Below are positions 42,752 through 51,470 of a DNA stretch of 64,000 nucleotides, one piece after another. The position numbers and the translations under genes are program-made. Numbering within the stretch: position 1 is the first letter of the stretch; every line of letters begins with the position of its first letter. Source of the stretch: Pelagihabitans sp965238025 (lineage in GTDB: Bacteria; Bacteroidota; Bacteroidia; Flavobacteriales; Flavobacteriaceae); assembly GCA_965238025.1 (NCBI GenBank), contig OZ250162.1:1736001-1800000 (forward strand), read 5' to 3'. Below the pieces are notes generated by a model. That model did no database searches and had not been told where the DNA came from. It saw only the letters and a list, made by a program, of their open reading frames with translations.

Positions 42752-43519
42752 ATGGTTTTGACCGATACACATGCACATTTATATACTGAAGCTTTTGATG
42801 AAGATCGTGATGAGATGATTCGGCGTGCGATAGATGCCGGTATTGAGCGGTTTTTTATTCCTGCCATAGATTCTACCTATACACAAGCTATGCTGGAACT
42901 TGAGGCGGCCTATCCGGAAAATATGTTTTTGATGACAGGTTTACACCCCACGCATGTGAAAGAAAATTATAAGGAAGAGCTGGAGCATGTAGAAGAAATG
43001 TTAGAAAAACGTAGCTTCTTCGCCATTGGTGAAATAGGCGTAGACCTGTATTGGGACAAGAGTTTTTTAAAACAACAACAAGCTGCTTTCAAACATCAAA
43101 TCAGGTTAGCAAAACGATACGGTCTTCCGATAGTGATACACTGCCGAGATGCTTTTGATGAAGTTTTTGAAGTTTTGGAAAGTGAGCGCGCTGATAATTT
43201 GTATGGAATTTTCCATTGCTTTACGGGAAACTTGGAACAAGCCCGACGGGCCATATCCTACAATATGAAATTAGGTATCGGGGGTGTTGCCACGTTTAAA
43301 AATGGTAAAATAGATCAGTTTTTAAATCAAATCGATATACAACATATTGTTCTGGAAACCGATTCACCTTATCTTGCTCCAACCCCTTATCGGGGAAAAC
43401 GCAATGAAAGTGCCTACCTTATTAAGGTACAAGAGAAATTGGCTGATATTTATGGCAAAAGCTTGGAGGACATTGCGACCATAACTACTGAAAACTCTAA
43501 GGCAATCTTTAATATTTGA
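42752..43519 (+). CDS. tatD: TatD-family metal-dependent DNase
   Basis: A 255-residue metallo-hydrolase of the TatD family (3'-5' exonuclease or endonuclease in relatives, with a DNA-repair link). The metal site is H7-x-H9 in DTHAHLY, E in GEIGVDLYWD, H in IHCRDAF, H in GIFHCFTG and D in LETDSPYLAP, all family hallmarks. It follows the retropepsin-like gene divergently and is 19 bases upstream of the asparaginase gene, probably co-transcribed. Confidence 0.92.
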   Translation: MVLTDTHAHLYTEAFDEDRDEMIRRAIDAGIERFFIPAIDSTYTQAMLELEAAYPENMFLMTGLHPTHVKENYKEELEHVEEMLEKRSFFAIGEIGVDLYWDKSFLKQQQAAFKHQIRLAKRYGLPIVIHCRDAFDEVFEVLESERADNLYGIFHCFTGNLEQARRAISYNMKLGIGGVATFKNGKIDQFLNQIDIQHIVLETDSPYLAPTPYRGKRNESAYLIKVQEKLADIYGKSLEDIATITTENSKAIFNI

Positions 43520-43538
43520 TTTTTAAAACAAACAACAA

Positions 43539-44567
43539 TTGGAAAGTGAAACCAAAATATTATTGATTTATACGGGCGGTACAATTGGTATGGTCAAAGA
43601 TTATAAGTCAGGAAGTCTAAAGGCTTTTAATTTTAAGAAATTGTTGAAAAACATTCCCGAATTGAATCAGCTTGATTGTGCAATCGATACCGTTTCGTTT
43701 AAAGAACCCATTGATTCGTCTAATATGAATGTTGGGTATTGGGTAGAAATTGCCAATATTATAGAAGCGCATTACGAAGATCGTGATGGTTTTGTAGTAT
43801 TACATGGGAGCGATACCATGAGCTATACTGCCGCTGCCTTGAGCTATATGCTTGAGAATCTATCGAAGCCCGTTATATTTACGGGAAGTCAATTGCCCAT
43901 TGGTGACCTGCGTACGGATGCCAAGGAAAATTTAATTACTTCTATTCAAATAGCCGCGTTACGTGAAAAGGGAAGGCCAGTTATACGGGAGGTGGGATTA
44001 TATTTTGAATACAAACTATACCGCGCGAATCGAACAACAAAAATCAATGCAGAGCATTTTGAGGCATTTCAATCCCCCAATTATCCAGCTTTGGCCGAAT
44101 CGGGAGTACACCTAAAAGTGTACAAAGAGAATCTGCTCGCTATTAAACGGGTAAAGAAATTGGTGGTTCATAAGGGTATGAGTGATGATGTTGCAATACT
44201 AAAATTGTTTCCCGGGCTTGGTGAAAAAGTGCTAGAAAGTGTGCTTGCAATCCCTAATTTGAAGGCATTGATTCTTGAAACTTATGGTGCAGGGAATGCT
44301 CCTACCGACGAATGGTTGGTTTCCCAACTAAAAAAAGCATCAAAAAATGGATTGCATATTGTGAATGTAACCCAATGTTCGGGAGGTGGAGTTCTTATGG
44401 GGCAATACGAGACGAGTGAACAGCTTAAAAAATTACAAGTCATTAACGGTAAGGATATTACCACCGAGGCGGCGATAACAAAGCTCATGTATTTATTGGG
44501 TAGTGGAATTTCGGATAAGTTGTTTAAAACGGTATTCGAAACTTCATTGCGCGGGGAGATGTCGTAA
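43539..44567 (+). CDS. L-asparaginase, type I
   Basis: Hydrolyses L-asparagine to aspartate and ammonia. It has 342 residues. Catalytic motif 1 is YTGGTIG (Thr nucleophile T15) and motif 2 is VVLHGSDTMSYTAAAL with Thr-Asp; the YFEYKLYRANR and SQLPIGDLRTDAKENLI segments are present, the last with the catalytic-network Lys. The start is TTG at 43539, because no ATG precedes the first strand and the TTG gives the usual N terminus. There is no signal peptide, so the enzyme is cytoplasmic (type I). It lies 19 bases after tatD. Confidence 0.88.
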   Translation: MESETKILLIYTGGTIGMVKDYKSGSLKAFNFKKLLKNIPELNQLDCAIDTVSFKEPIDSSNMNVGYWVEIANIIEAHYEDRDGFVVLHGSDTMSYTAAALSYMLENLSKPVIFTGSQLPIGDLRTDAKENLITSIQIAALREKGRPVIREVGLYFEYKLYRANRTTKINAEHFEAFQSPNYPALAESGVHLKVYKENLLAIKRVKKLVVHKGMSDDVAILKLFPGLGEKVLESVLAIPNLKALILETYGAGNAPTDEWLVSQLKKASKNGLHIVNVTQCSGGGVLMGQYETSEQLKKLQVINGKDITTEAAITKLMYLLGSGISDKLFKTVFETSLRGEMS

Positions 44568-44640
44568 AATTTACGCTCTTAAGTTTTTTCAACCAATATT
44601 TTTTTTGTTATTTGGACCGCCCTTAGAAAGGCTGTTTTTT

Positions 44641-44728
44641 AGAGAGGTGGCCGAGTGGTCGAAGGCGCACGCCTGGAAAGTGTGTATACACCAAAAGTGT
44701 ATCGAGGGTTCGAATCCCTTCCTCTCTG
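44641..44728 (+). tRNA. tRNA-Ser (anticodon GGA)
   Basis: An 88-base cloverleaf with acceptor AGAGAGG / CCTCTCT (44641-44647, 44721-44727), discriminator G at 44728, a D-arm beginning GGCCGAGTGG, anticodon loop with GGA (about 44674-44676) and T-arm GGGTTCGAATCCC. A long variable arm (GTGTATACACC...GTGTAT) is characteristic of serine tRNAs. The next bases are CA, so the 3' CCA is not fully encoded. Confidence 0.93.
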
Positions 44729-44911
44729 CAACTTTGTTTTAGTTGTGGACTAGCTTTCTGATAGTTATTTTACGACGAGTATTGGTTGTCGGTAATAGAA
44801 ATGCACTGCTAATTTTTGATTTTGATCGTAAACTTTTGTGACATTATTATATTACTTTACAATTAGCTGACAACCTATTAAAGTTTTACTTTTATTATTG
44901 CGAAATTTTTT

Positions 44912-44919
44912 TATCTTTA
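44912..44919 (+). promoter_or_regulatory. Candidate -7 box (TATCTTTA) of the exbB operon
   Basis: TATCTTTA differs from TAnnTTTG only in the last base and lies 34 bases before the exbB ATG. The upstream region contains TTTTACT rather than TTG at the expected -33 position. Confidence 0.35.
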
Positions 44920-44953
44920 ACCCTTTAACTAACTAATCTTAAGTTTGAAAAAA

Positions 44954-45700
44954 ATGAAAAAATCATTCTCTATCCTAGCAATGACTGGGTTATTTGTTTT
45001 AAGTACAAATACTGTAAATGCTATGGCAACTGTTGCGACCGTGTTGCAAGATGCTCCTGCAGAGGCCGAAAAAGGTTTCACCCAAGTCCTAAAAGAACAA
45101 TTTATTCAAGGTGGTGCCGGTTTTATGGGTATCGTTCTTTTGTGTTTGATCCTCGGTTTGGCCGTGGCAATCGAAAGAATCATCTATTTGAATATGGCGA
45201 GCACCAACACTTCAAAATTGAAAACCCAAGTAGAAGATGCTTTGGCATCAGGTGGCATTGAGGCTGCTAAAGAAGTTTGTAGAAACACCAAAGGTCCTGT
45301 TGCATCTATTTATTACCAGGGATTGGATAGAGCTGGTGAAAGTGTAGAGTCGGCCGAAAAAGCGGTTGTGTCCTACGGCGGTGTTCAGATGGGACAGCTA
45401 GAAAAGAATGTTTCGTGGCTATCGTTATTTATCGCAATTGCGCCTATGTTAGGGTTCATGGGAACAGTAATCGGTATGATTCAGGCCTTCCAGAAAATTG
45501 CTGCAGTTGGTAACTTAAGTGCATCGCTTATTGCAGGTGACATTCAAGTGGCCTTATTGACCACTGTATTTGGTCTGATTACGGCAATTATCCTTCAAAT
45601 ATTCTATAACTATATTATTGCAAAAATAGATAGTATCGTAAATGATATGGAAGATTCGTCAATCTCATTGATTGATATGTTGGTAGATCACAAAAAATAA
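44954..45700 (+). CDS. MotA/TolQ/ExbB proton channel family protein
   Basis: A 248-residue inner-membrane protein that converts proton flux into energy for TonB-dependent transport. I start at ATG 44954; the upstream TTG at 44945 would add three residues only. The N terminus (MKKSFSILAMTGLFVLS) looks like an extra membrane segment. A second TM is ~MGIVLLCLILGLAVAIE, and the C-terminal TMs LSLFIAIAPMLGFMGTVIGMIQAF and LLTTVFGLITAIILQIFY follow the ExbB pattern. Its genes order as exbB, X, exbD1, exbD2. The TATCTTTA at 44912-44919 is a near-consensus -7 box. Confidence 0.85.
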   Translation: MKKSFSILAMTGLFVLSTNTVNAMATVATVLQDAPAEAEKGFTQVLKEQFIQGGAGFMGIVLLCLILGLAVAIERIIYLNMASTNTSKLKTQVEDALASGGIEAAKEVCRNTKGPVASIYYQGLDRAGESVESAEKAVVSYGGVQMGQLEKNVSWLSLFIAIAPMLGFMGTVIGMIQAFQKIAAVGNLSASLIAGDIQVALLTTVFGLITAIILQIFYNYIIAKIDSIVNDMEDSSISLIDMLVDHKK

Positions 45701-45724
45701 GTCGCACGCCTAATACTCTGAATT

Positions 45725-46177
45725 ATGAATAAAATTGTAAAAATAGCATTAGTCGTTGTCGGGCTTATCGGAGCGGTGCTTTGGTTTATGTTGCCCACAA
45801 GGGCTTTATCCGAAGCCAATCCAGCGGAAGCTGCACAAAGTGGCGCTATGAACGGTATGTTCTGGATAACATATTTGTTACTTGCGGTAGCCGTGATTTT
45901 TAGTCTTGGCTTTGCCTTAAAGAACCTATTCTCTAATCCAGCAAGCCTTAAAAAGACCTTGTTCGTGGTAGGTGGATTTTTGGTAGCCGCGGCAATAGCC
46001 TATGTACTTGCCAGTGGTACTGATGTTAGTATTGAAGAAATGGCGAACAAAGGTATTGAAACGTCTGAAACGACCATAAAGAGAATTGGAACGGGCCTTA
46101 ACCTGTTTTTTATCTTGACAGTAGTGGCCGTAGGAGCAATGTTGTGGGGCGGATTCAAAAAAATGACTAGTAAATAA
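45725..46177 (+). CDS. Three-helix membrane protein of the ExbB-ExbD cluster
   Basis: Not assigned to a named family. A 150-residue protein with about four hydrophobic segments (IVKIALVVVGLIGAVLWF, ITYLLLAVAVIFSLGFAL, LFVVGGFLVAAAIAYVL and a last segment around LNLFFILTVVAVGAMLWGGF). Its place between exbB and exbD suggests it belongs to the same complex or regulates it. It lies 24 bases after exbB and 13 bases before exbD1, so co-transcription is likely. Confidence 0.6.
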   Translation: MNKIVKIALVVVGLIGAVLWFMLPTRALSEANPAEAAQSGAMNGMFWITYLLLAVAVIFSLGFALKNLFSNPASLKKTLFVVGGFLVAAAIAYVLASGTDVSIEEMANKGIETSETTIKRIGTGLNLFFILTVVAVGAMLWGGFKKMTSK

Positions 46178-46190
46178 AACAATATAAATT

Positions 46191-46808
46191 ATGCCTAGAA
46201 GAGGAGGAGCACCAGAAGTAAATGCAGGTTCTATGGCAGACATCGCGTTCTTATTACTTATCTTTTTCTTGGTGACCACCACCATTGAAACGGATGCAGG
46301 TTTAGATCGTATGTTGCCGCCTATTGAACCACCTGACACAGATGTTGTCATTAAACAAAAGAACATCTTTCAAGTAAACATCAATAAAAATGGTCAGTTA
46401 TTGGCCGATGGAGAATTGATACAATTGAAAGACTTGAGATCGAAGGCTATAAGTTTTTTGGAAAATAATGGTGATGGAAGCTGTAACTATTGCAGTAAGG
46501 GAAAAAAGGATGCAGCATCTTCGGACAATCCTTCCAAAGCGATTATTTCGCTGAAAAACGACAGGGAAACTAAGTACGGCACCTATATCACGGTTCAAAA
46601 TGAATTGGTAGGAGCGTATAATGATTTACGTGACCGTGAATCAACGCGGCTGTTCAAGCGCACCTTTGGTGATATGGAGGCGGAATACGCTAAGCAAGAA
46701 ACAGCGCAGAGTGTTAAGGATGAACTCAAAGAGAAGATTACGCGTATTCAAGAAATGTTTCCCCAGAAACTTTCTGAGGCCGAAACATCGTCGTCGTCGT
46801 CAAAATAA
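46191..46808 (+). CDS. ExbD/TolR-type biopolymer transport protein 1
   Basis: Periplasmic-domain partner of ExbB with one N-terminal TM helix. The N terminus is SMADIAFLLLIFFLVTTT, where D17 is the proton-pathway aspartate. The C-terminal periplasmic domain is longer than E. coli ExbD (205 versus ~140 residues), with an extra loop containing C98-N-Y-C101 and a Ser-rich tail. Its paralogue at 48281 has the same loop with C98-G-Y-C101. It is followed by exbD2. Confidence 0.85.
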   Translation: MPRRGGAPEVNAGSMADIAFLLLIFFLVTTTIETDAGLDRMLPPIEPPDTDVVIKQKNIFQVNINKNGQLLADGELIQLKDLRSKAISFLENNGDGSCNYCSKGKKDAASSDNPSKAIISLKNDRETKYGTYITVQNELVGAYNDLRDRESTRLFKRTFGDMEAEYAKQETAQSVKDELKEKITRIQEMFPQKLSEAETSSSSSK

Positions 46809-46831
46809 TAAGCGTTTTAAAGATTTAAGAT

Positions 46832-47314
46832 ATGTCTAAATTTGCAAAGAAAAAAAGTGGTGAATTACCTGCTGTTTCAACAGCTTCATTGCCCGATATT
46901 GTTTTTATGCTTTTGTTTTTCTTTATGACGGTTACGGTTATGAAGGATAGTACTGTGAAGGTTAAAAACGAACTGCCGCAGGCCAATGAGGTCAAAAAAT
47001 TGGAAAAAAAGGATAGGGTAATTACCATTTATGTTGGTGCCCCTACGGATCAATATGCTAAGGTATTTGGAACGGAACCTAAAATTCAATTAAACGATAA
47101 GTTTGCCAGTCCATCGGACGTGGGGGATTTTATTTTAATGGAAAGGGCGAAGAAATCGCAAGAACTTCAAAACGTATTGACTACTTCCTTGAAAGTTGAT
47201 AGAAACGCGAATATGGGATTAGTTGCTGATATTAAACAGGAATTGCGAAAGGTAAATGCCTTAAAAGTGAATTACACCACTTATGAAGGCGACGCTTTCA
47301 ACAATATCAAATAG
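46832..47314 (+). CDS. ExbD/TolR-type biopolymer transport protein 2
   Basis: A 160-residue ExbD-family protein with an N-terminal helix SLPDIVFMLLFFFMTVTVM (D22 as the proton-pathway residue) and a periplasmic domain ending VNYTTYEG. It lies 23 bases after exbD1. Its paralogue at 48883 is of identical length. Two unlike ExbD proteins per system occur in several Bacteroidota; a heteromeric ring is possible. A strong terminator at 47336 ends this operon. Confidence 0.85.
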   Translation: MSKFAKKKSGELPAVSTASLPDIVFMLLFFFMTVTVMKDSTVKVKNELPQANEVKKLEKKDRVITIYVGAPTDQYAKVFGTEPKIQLNDKFASPSDVGDFILMERAKKSQELQNVLTTSLKVDRNANMGLVADIKQELRKVNALKVNYTTYEGDAFNNIK

Positions 47315-47335
47315 GATATACATTCAAACTTAAGG

Positions 47336-47370
47336 AAACGCCTCAAATTTGCTATTTTGAGGCGTTTTTT
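47336..47370 (+). terminator. Terminator of the first exb operon
   Basis: AAACGCCTCAAA pairs with TTTGAGGCGTTTTTT across a short loop, with a long T tract. It lies 22 bases after the exbD2 stop and only 20 bases before the barrel gene at 47390. Confidence 0.9.
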
Positions 47371-47389
47371 ATTTGCTAACTTTACGGTT

Positions 47390-48079
47390 ATGAAGGTGTT
47401 TTTTTCTGGAAGCTTGCTGCTTTTTACGTTACTATTGGGCGCTCAGACGGTTAAGGATTCAGTGGCTACGGATTATAAGTACCTAGAAGACCAATTTTAT
47501 ATTGGAGTCACCTATAATTTTCTACTCTCGCAACCAGAGGATATTGGTCAACAAAGCCTTTCTTACGGGCTGCGCGCCGGTTTAATAAAAGATATTCCCT
47601 TAAATCCTGAAAGAACATTTGCGCTGGGGTTGGGGTTGGGTTATGGAGTATATTCCTATTATTCCAATCTTGTTGCCACTGAGGCTAATAGCATCACTAC
47701 CTATAGTAGTGTTAATACCAGCGATGATACCTTTATACGTAATAAAATTGAGACGCATATGATTGAAGTTCCTATTGAATTTCGCTGGCGCGGATCCACT
47801 CCTACAGAATATAAATTTTGGCGCGTATATACCGGTTTGAATTTCGGTTACGTGGCAGGAGCAAGGTCCAAGTATGTCACTGAAGGCAATACATTCTCTT
47901 TCACGAATGCCGATGTGACCAAGTTTCAATACGGTCTTACACTGAACTTAGGCTGGAATACCTTTAATATCCACGCCTATTATGCCCTTAACAAACTGTT
48001 TCAGGACAGCGCACGGTTTAACGGACAAAGCATAGATATGAAACCTCTACGGTTAGGTTTTATTTTTTACATTCTTTAG
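47390..48079 (+). CDS. Outer-membrane barrel protein (PorT/OMP_b-brl-type)
   Basis: A 229-residue exported protein. I start at ATG 47390, which gives the signal peptide MKVFFSGSLLLFTLLLGAQ; a TTG at 47357 lies inside the exb terminator. The mature protein shows alternating strands (YIGVTYNFLLSQ, FALGLGLGYGVYSYYSN, FRWRGSTPTEYKFWRVYTGLNFGYV) and ends LRLGFIFYIL. The layout is that of the PorT-like barrel family common in Bacteroidota. It lies between the two exbD pairs, but no functional link can be seen. A TAACTTTA -7-like box precedes the start. Confidence 0.7.
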   Translation: MKVFFSGSLLLFTLLLGAQTVKDSVATDYKYLEDQFYIGVTYNFLLSQPEDIGQQSLSYGLRAGLIKDIPLNPERTFALGLGLGYGVYSYYSNLVATEANSITTYSSVNTSDDTFIRNKIETHMIEVPIEFRWRGSTPTEYKFWRVYTGLNFGYVAGARSKYVTEGNTFSFTNADVTKFQYGLTLNLGWNTFNIHAYYALNKLFQDSARFNGQSIDMKPLRLGFIFYIL

Positions 48080-48280
48080 TGCATTATTTCTTTTTATTAA
48101 AGATGTTGTTGGGTGAAGTAGTCCTATGGCATGAAATTTGTGATTTCTTTAACAACACCTTCCTTCCCATTTTATAGTTGTATCCACAATGGATAATTCC
48201 TTTTCGTATGCCCCGAAGAGACTAGGAACTTATGCCTATTTGCTAGGAAAAAATATTTATGTAACCAATACTTTTCAATT

Positions 48281-48877
48281 ATGGGAAAAAGAACAGAAGC
48301 ACCCAAGGTTAATGCCGGCTCAATGGCCGATATCGCATTTTTATTACTAATTTTTTTCTTGGTAACTACCACAATCGAAACCGATGCAGGTCTTGATCGT
48401 ATGTTGCCGAGTACTGCTCCAAAGCCTCCTATAGAGGTTAAGGACCGCAATATTTTAGAAGTGGTCATTAACAAAAACAATAGTGTAATGGTAGAAGGCA
48501 ACGAAATGTCATTGGCAGAATTAAGGGAAACCGCTATTGCTTTTATAGATAATGGTGCCGATAAAGAAGATTGTGGCTATTGCAGGGGGGAAGGTGCCCT
48601 AGAGTCTTCCGAGGATCCGCTGGGCGCCATTGTTTCCGTTAAGAGCCATCGGGAAACAACCTACGAAACCTATATAGCGGTGCAAAACGAACTTGTAGCG
48701 GCTTACCACACTTTACGGAACCGCGAAGGTCAAAGATTATATCAACAGGATTATACCGCCATGGAGGATGCCTATTCTAATCCAGAATCCAATGCGGCCA
48801 CGAAGCGAGAACTTAAATTAAAGATCAAGCAATTACAGGAAATGTATCCACTTTATATTGTTGAACCATCAAATTAA
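48281..48877 (+). CDS. ExbD/TolR-type biopolymer transport protein 3
   Basis: A 198-residue paralogue of the protein at 46191. The N-terminal ~40 residues are nearly the same (VNAGSMADIAFLLLIFFLV, D17), and the periplasmic loop carries C98-G-Y-C101 at the same residue numbers. It begins a second exbD pair, 201 bases after the barrel gene and without its own ExbB. It may share the ExbB at 44954. Duplication of the exbD1-exbD2 unit is inferred from matching order and lengths. Confidence 0.85.
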   Translation: MGKRTEAPKVNAGSMADIAFLLLIFFLVTTTIETDAGLDRMLPSTAPKPPIEVKDRNILEVVINKNNSVMVEGNEMSLAELRETAIAFIDNGADKEDCGYCRGEGALESSEDPLGAIVSVKSHRETTYETYIAVQNELVAAYHTLRNREGQRLYQQDYTAMEDAYSNPESNAATKRELKLKIKQLQEMYPLYIVEPSN

Positions 48878-48882
48878 AAGCC

Positions 48883-49365
48883 ATGTCAAAACTTAGAAAA
48901 AATACCAGTAACGTTCCAGAAGTTTCAACCGCCTCCTTGCCGGATATTGTCTTTATGTTATTGTTCTTTTTTATGACGGTAACCGTTATGAAAGATACCA
49001 AGCTAAAAGTGGATAATGACTTGCCCTATGCAACTGAGATAAAGAAACTGGAAAAGAAAGATAGGATAATATCCATTCATATTGGAAGGCCAAACAAAGA
49101 ATTGGAAGCAGCATTGGGAACGGAACCTCGAATTCAATTGGATGACAAATTTGCCTACGTTTCTGATGTCGGACCCTATGTGTTGGCTAAAAGAGCTGAA
49201 ATGCCCGAGCATTTGCGGCCGTTTATAACGGTTGCTCTAAAGGTAGATAAGAAGGCCGGCATGGGAATACTTGCCGATGTAAAGCAAGAGCTGCGAAATG
49301 TTGGGGCGCTAAAAATAAATTATACAACTTACGAAGGAGCGGTCATTTCTAATTTGAATAGGTAA
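48883..49365 (+). CDS. ExbD/TolR-type biopolymer transport protein 4
   Basis: A 160-residue paralogue of the protein at 46832, matching from SLPDIVFMLLFFFMTVTVM (D21) to the ending NYTTYEG. It lies five bases after exbD3. It is convergent with the minus-strand membrane-protein gene, with four bases between stops and no terminator seen. Confidence 0.85.
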   Translation: MSKLRKNTSNVPEVSTASLPDIVFMLLFFFMTVTVMKDTKLKVDNDLPYATEIKKLEKKDRIISIHIGRPNKELEAALGTEPRIQLDDKFAYVSDVGPYVLAKRAEMPEHLRPFITVALKVDKKAGMGILADVKQELRNVGALKINYTTYEGAVISNLNR

Positions 49366-49369
49366 TGGT

Positions 49370-49975
49370 TTAAAGCCAAAACTTCACAGTTAATAATTGG
49401 GAAACCAAACCGACTAAAAGACCAATTAAGAGCTCGGCCTTGTTGTGGGCTTTCAAGTACATTCTTGAAGTCGCCACAAGGCCAACGGCCAACATGGTTA
49501 AACTCAAGGCAATGGTTATGTTTATTTCAAAGTGCACACTTAAGCAGATAAGATACATTAAAAGGCTTGCAATACCGGTCATATGCAGGCTACTTTTAAA
49601 ATTCATAAATAGCAGTACAAGTGTTGCAAACATGGCACTAATGAGGCCAATAAAAAAGTAGTATAGTTCTGCAGTGTAATTATTAGGAATTACTTTATAC
49701 AAGATCATCAAGTATAATATAATATTGATGTAAAGCGGATATCGGCGTTCTTTTAGGTCCGGGATAAAGATAGATTTTATAAGCCCAATGTTATTTAAAA
49801 TCAGATATGAGATAATAGGAATGATAACGGTTAAGATAAAAATGGGAAAGATGTTCCCGCTCTGTACAGCAGCGGGGCTATATTTAGGGGTAATTTGAAA
49901 ATAAGCCAAGGTACCCGCAATCGGAATAAATAATGGATGAAAGAGGTAAGAGATAATCGTGAGAAAGAGCTTCAT
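49370..49975 (-). CDS. Membrane protein, PAP2-like C terminus
   Basis: A 201-residue protein with five to six hydrophobic segments. The segment SRMYLKAHNKAELLIGLLVGLVSQ resembles the last catalytic motif of PAP2-type phosphatases (SRxxxxxHxxxxxxxG...), but the first motif (KxxxxxxRP) is weak (KERRYPLYI). A phospholipid-phosphatase relative or a non-catalytic membrane protein are both possible. Its ATG overlaps the rpoN stop by one base (TGATG), which indicates coupled translation with rpoN. Confidence 0.6.
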   Translation of the reverse strand: MKLFLTIISYLFHPLFIPIAGTLAYFQITPKYSPAAVQSGNIFPIFILTVIIPIISYLILNNIGLIKSIFIPDLKERRYPLYINIILYLMILYKVIPNNYTAELYYFFIGLISAMFATLVLLFMNFKSSLHMTGIASLLMYLICLSVHFEINITIALSLTMLAVGLVATSRMYLKAHNKAELLIGLLVGLVSQLLTVKFWL

Positions 49976-51429
49976 CAGATTTTCTTGCGTAAACGGGCAA
50001 CGGGAATGCCCAGCTGCTCTCGATATTTTGCTACTGTTCTACGTGCAATGGGGTATCCCTTTTCTTTTAAGATGGTCGCTAATCGATCATCGGTTAACGG
50101 CTTTTTCTTGGTTTCCTCGGCGATTACCGTTTCCAAAATCTTTTTGATTTCCCGGGTAGAAACATCTTCTCCCTGTTCATTCTTCATCGATTCTGAAAAA
50201 TATTCTTTTATCAGTTTGGTGCCGTAAGGTGTGTCTACATACTTGCTATTGGCTACCCGTGATACCGTTGAAACATCCATATTGATTTCATCGGCAATAT
50301 CCTTTAAAATCATAGGGCGTAGATTGCGCTCATCACCGGTCAAGAAATATTCTTTTTGATAGTTCATAATAGAACTCATGGTCACGAACAGGGTTTGCTG
50401 CCTTTGTAATATCGCATCAATAAACCACTTGGCCGCATCTAGCTTTTGCTTTATGAACATTACCGCGTCTTTCTGGGATTTTGATTTGTCCTTGGTGTCT
50501 TTGTAGCCCTTGAGCATATTATTATATTCCCTGGAAACACGAAGTTCAGGAGCATTTCTTCCATTTAAGGTCAGTTCTAGTGCTCCTTCAACTATTTTTA
50601 TTGAAAAGTCGGGCACCACGTGCTCAATTGTTCGATTGTTACCGGCATAAGAACCTCCTGGCTTGGGGTTCAACTTTTCTATTTCTGAAATGGCCTCTTT
50701 TAATTGTTCCTCACTAATATTGTGCTTTTGCAGGAGTTTCTTATAGTGCTTTTTAGTGAATTGATCAAACGACTTTTCAAGAATGGCAATTGCAAGTTCA
50801 ATCCTGGGGCTGGTCTCCTTTCTTTTTAACTGAATGGTTAGGCATTCTTCAAGTGATCGTGCAGCCACTCCTGGTGGGTCAAGATTTTGAACCATTTTGA
50901 GCACTTTGAGAATTACTGCTTCTTCCGTATAAATGTTTTGCGTAAAGGCCAGATCGTCAAGAATATCCGAAATAGGCCTTCTGATATAACCACTTTCATC
51001 AACGCTTCCTACCAAAAACTCGGCAATACCCCATTCCTCATCGCTAAGGTAAACGGTGTTGAGTTGATTTATTAAGAACTGGTTAAATGATATACCGGCG
51101 GCATAGGGCACGCTCTTTTCATCGTCATCTGCACTATAATTGTTGGCCTTGGTGCGATAATCGGGAATCTCGTCATCACTCAGGTAATCATCTATATTGA
51201 TGTCTTCCGCCTCAATGCTGTCATTGTCATTGTCTTCATCGAATTCAGATTCGAAATCATCTTGGGCCTCGCTTTCTTCCTTCCCACTCTCCAAAGCAGG
51301 GTTTTCTTCTAATTCTTGCTTTAAACGTTGCTCAAATGCCTGGGTCGGCAACTGTATCAGTTTCATTAACTGAATCTGTTGCGGCGACAGCTTTTGCGAT
51401 AACTTAAATTGTAAATGTTGTTTTAGCAT
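49975..51429 (-). CDS. rpoN: RNA polymerase sigma-54 factor
   Basis: A 484-residue sigma-54. The N-terminal activator-interacting region reads LSQKLSPQQIQLMKLIQLP (residues ~10-28). An acidic region (~50-90) is followed by the core-binding domain, and the C terminus holds the RpoN box ARRTVAKYRE at 462-471. It needs AAA+ enhancer-binding proteins for activity; none is encoded in the window. It is upstream of and overlaps the PAP2-like gene, and 41 bases downstream of asnS. Confidence 0.96.
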   Translation of the reverse strand: MLKQHLQFKLSQKLSPQQIQLMKLIQLPTQAFEQRLKQELEENPALESGKEESEAQDDFESEFDEDNDNDSIEAEDINIDDYLSDDEIPDYRTKANNYSADDDEKSVPYAAGISFNQFLINQLNTVYLSDEEWGIAEFLVGSVDESGYIRRPISDILDDLAFTQNIYTEEAVILKVLKMVQNLDPPGVAARSLEECLTIQLKRKETSPRIELAIAILEKSFDQFTKKHYKKLLQKHNISEEQLKEAISEIEKLNPKPGGSYAGNNRTIEHVVPDFSIKIVEGALELTLNGRNAPELRVSREYNNMLKGYKDTKDKSKSQKDAVMFIKQKLDAAKWFIDAILQRQQTLFVTMSSIMNYQKEYFLTGDERNLRPMILKDIADEINMDVSTVSRVANSKYVDTPYGTKLIKEYFSESMKNEQGEDVSTREIKKILETVIAEETKKKPLTDDRLATILKEKGYPIARRTVAKYREQLGIPVARLRKKI

Positions 51430-51470
51430 TGAGTTGGTTGTCCTTGCTTATAAAGTTAAAGAAATTAGAT

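Noticed and set aside
44503..44742. Plus-strand frame of 79 residues across the asparaginase end and tRNA
   Set aside because: It overlaps asparaginase in another frame and runs straight through the tRNA-Ser gene; its protein sequence is the translated tRNA.
47357..47389. TTG start for the barrel protein after exbD2
   Set aside because: It is inside the exb terminator; the ATG at 47390 gives a standard signal peptide.
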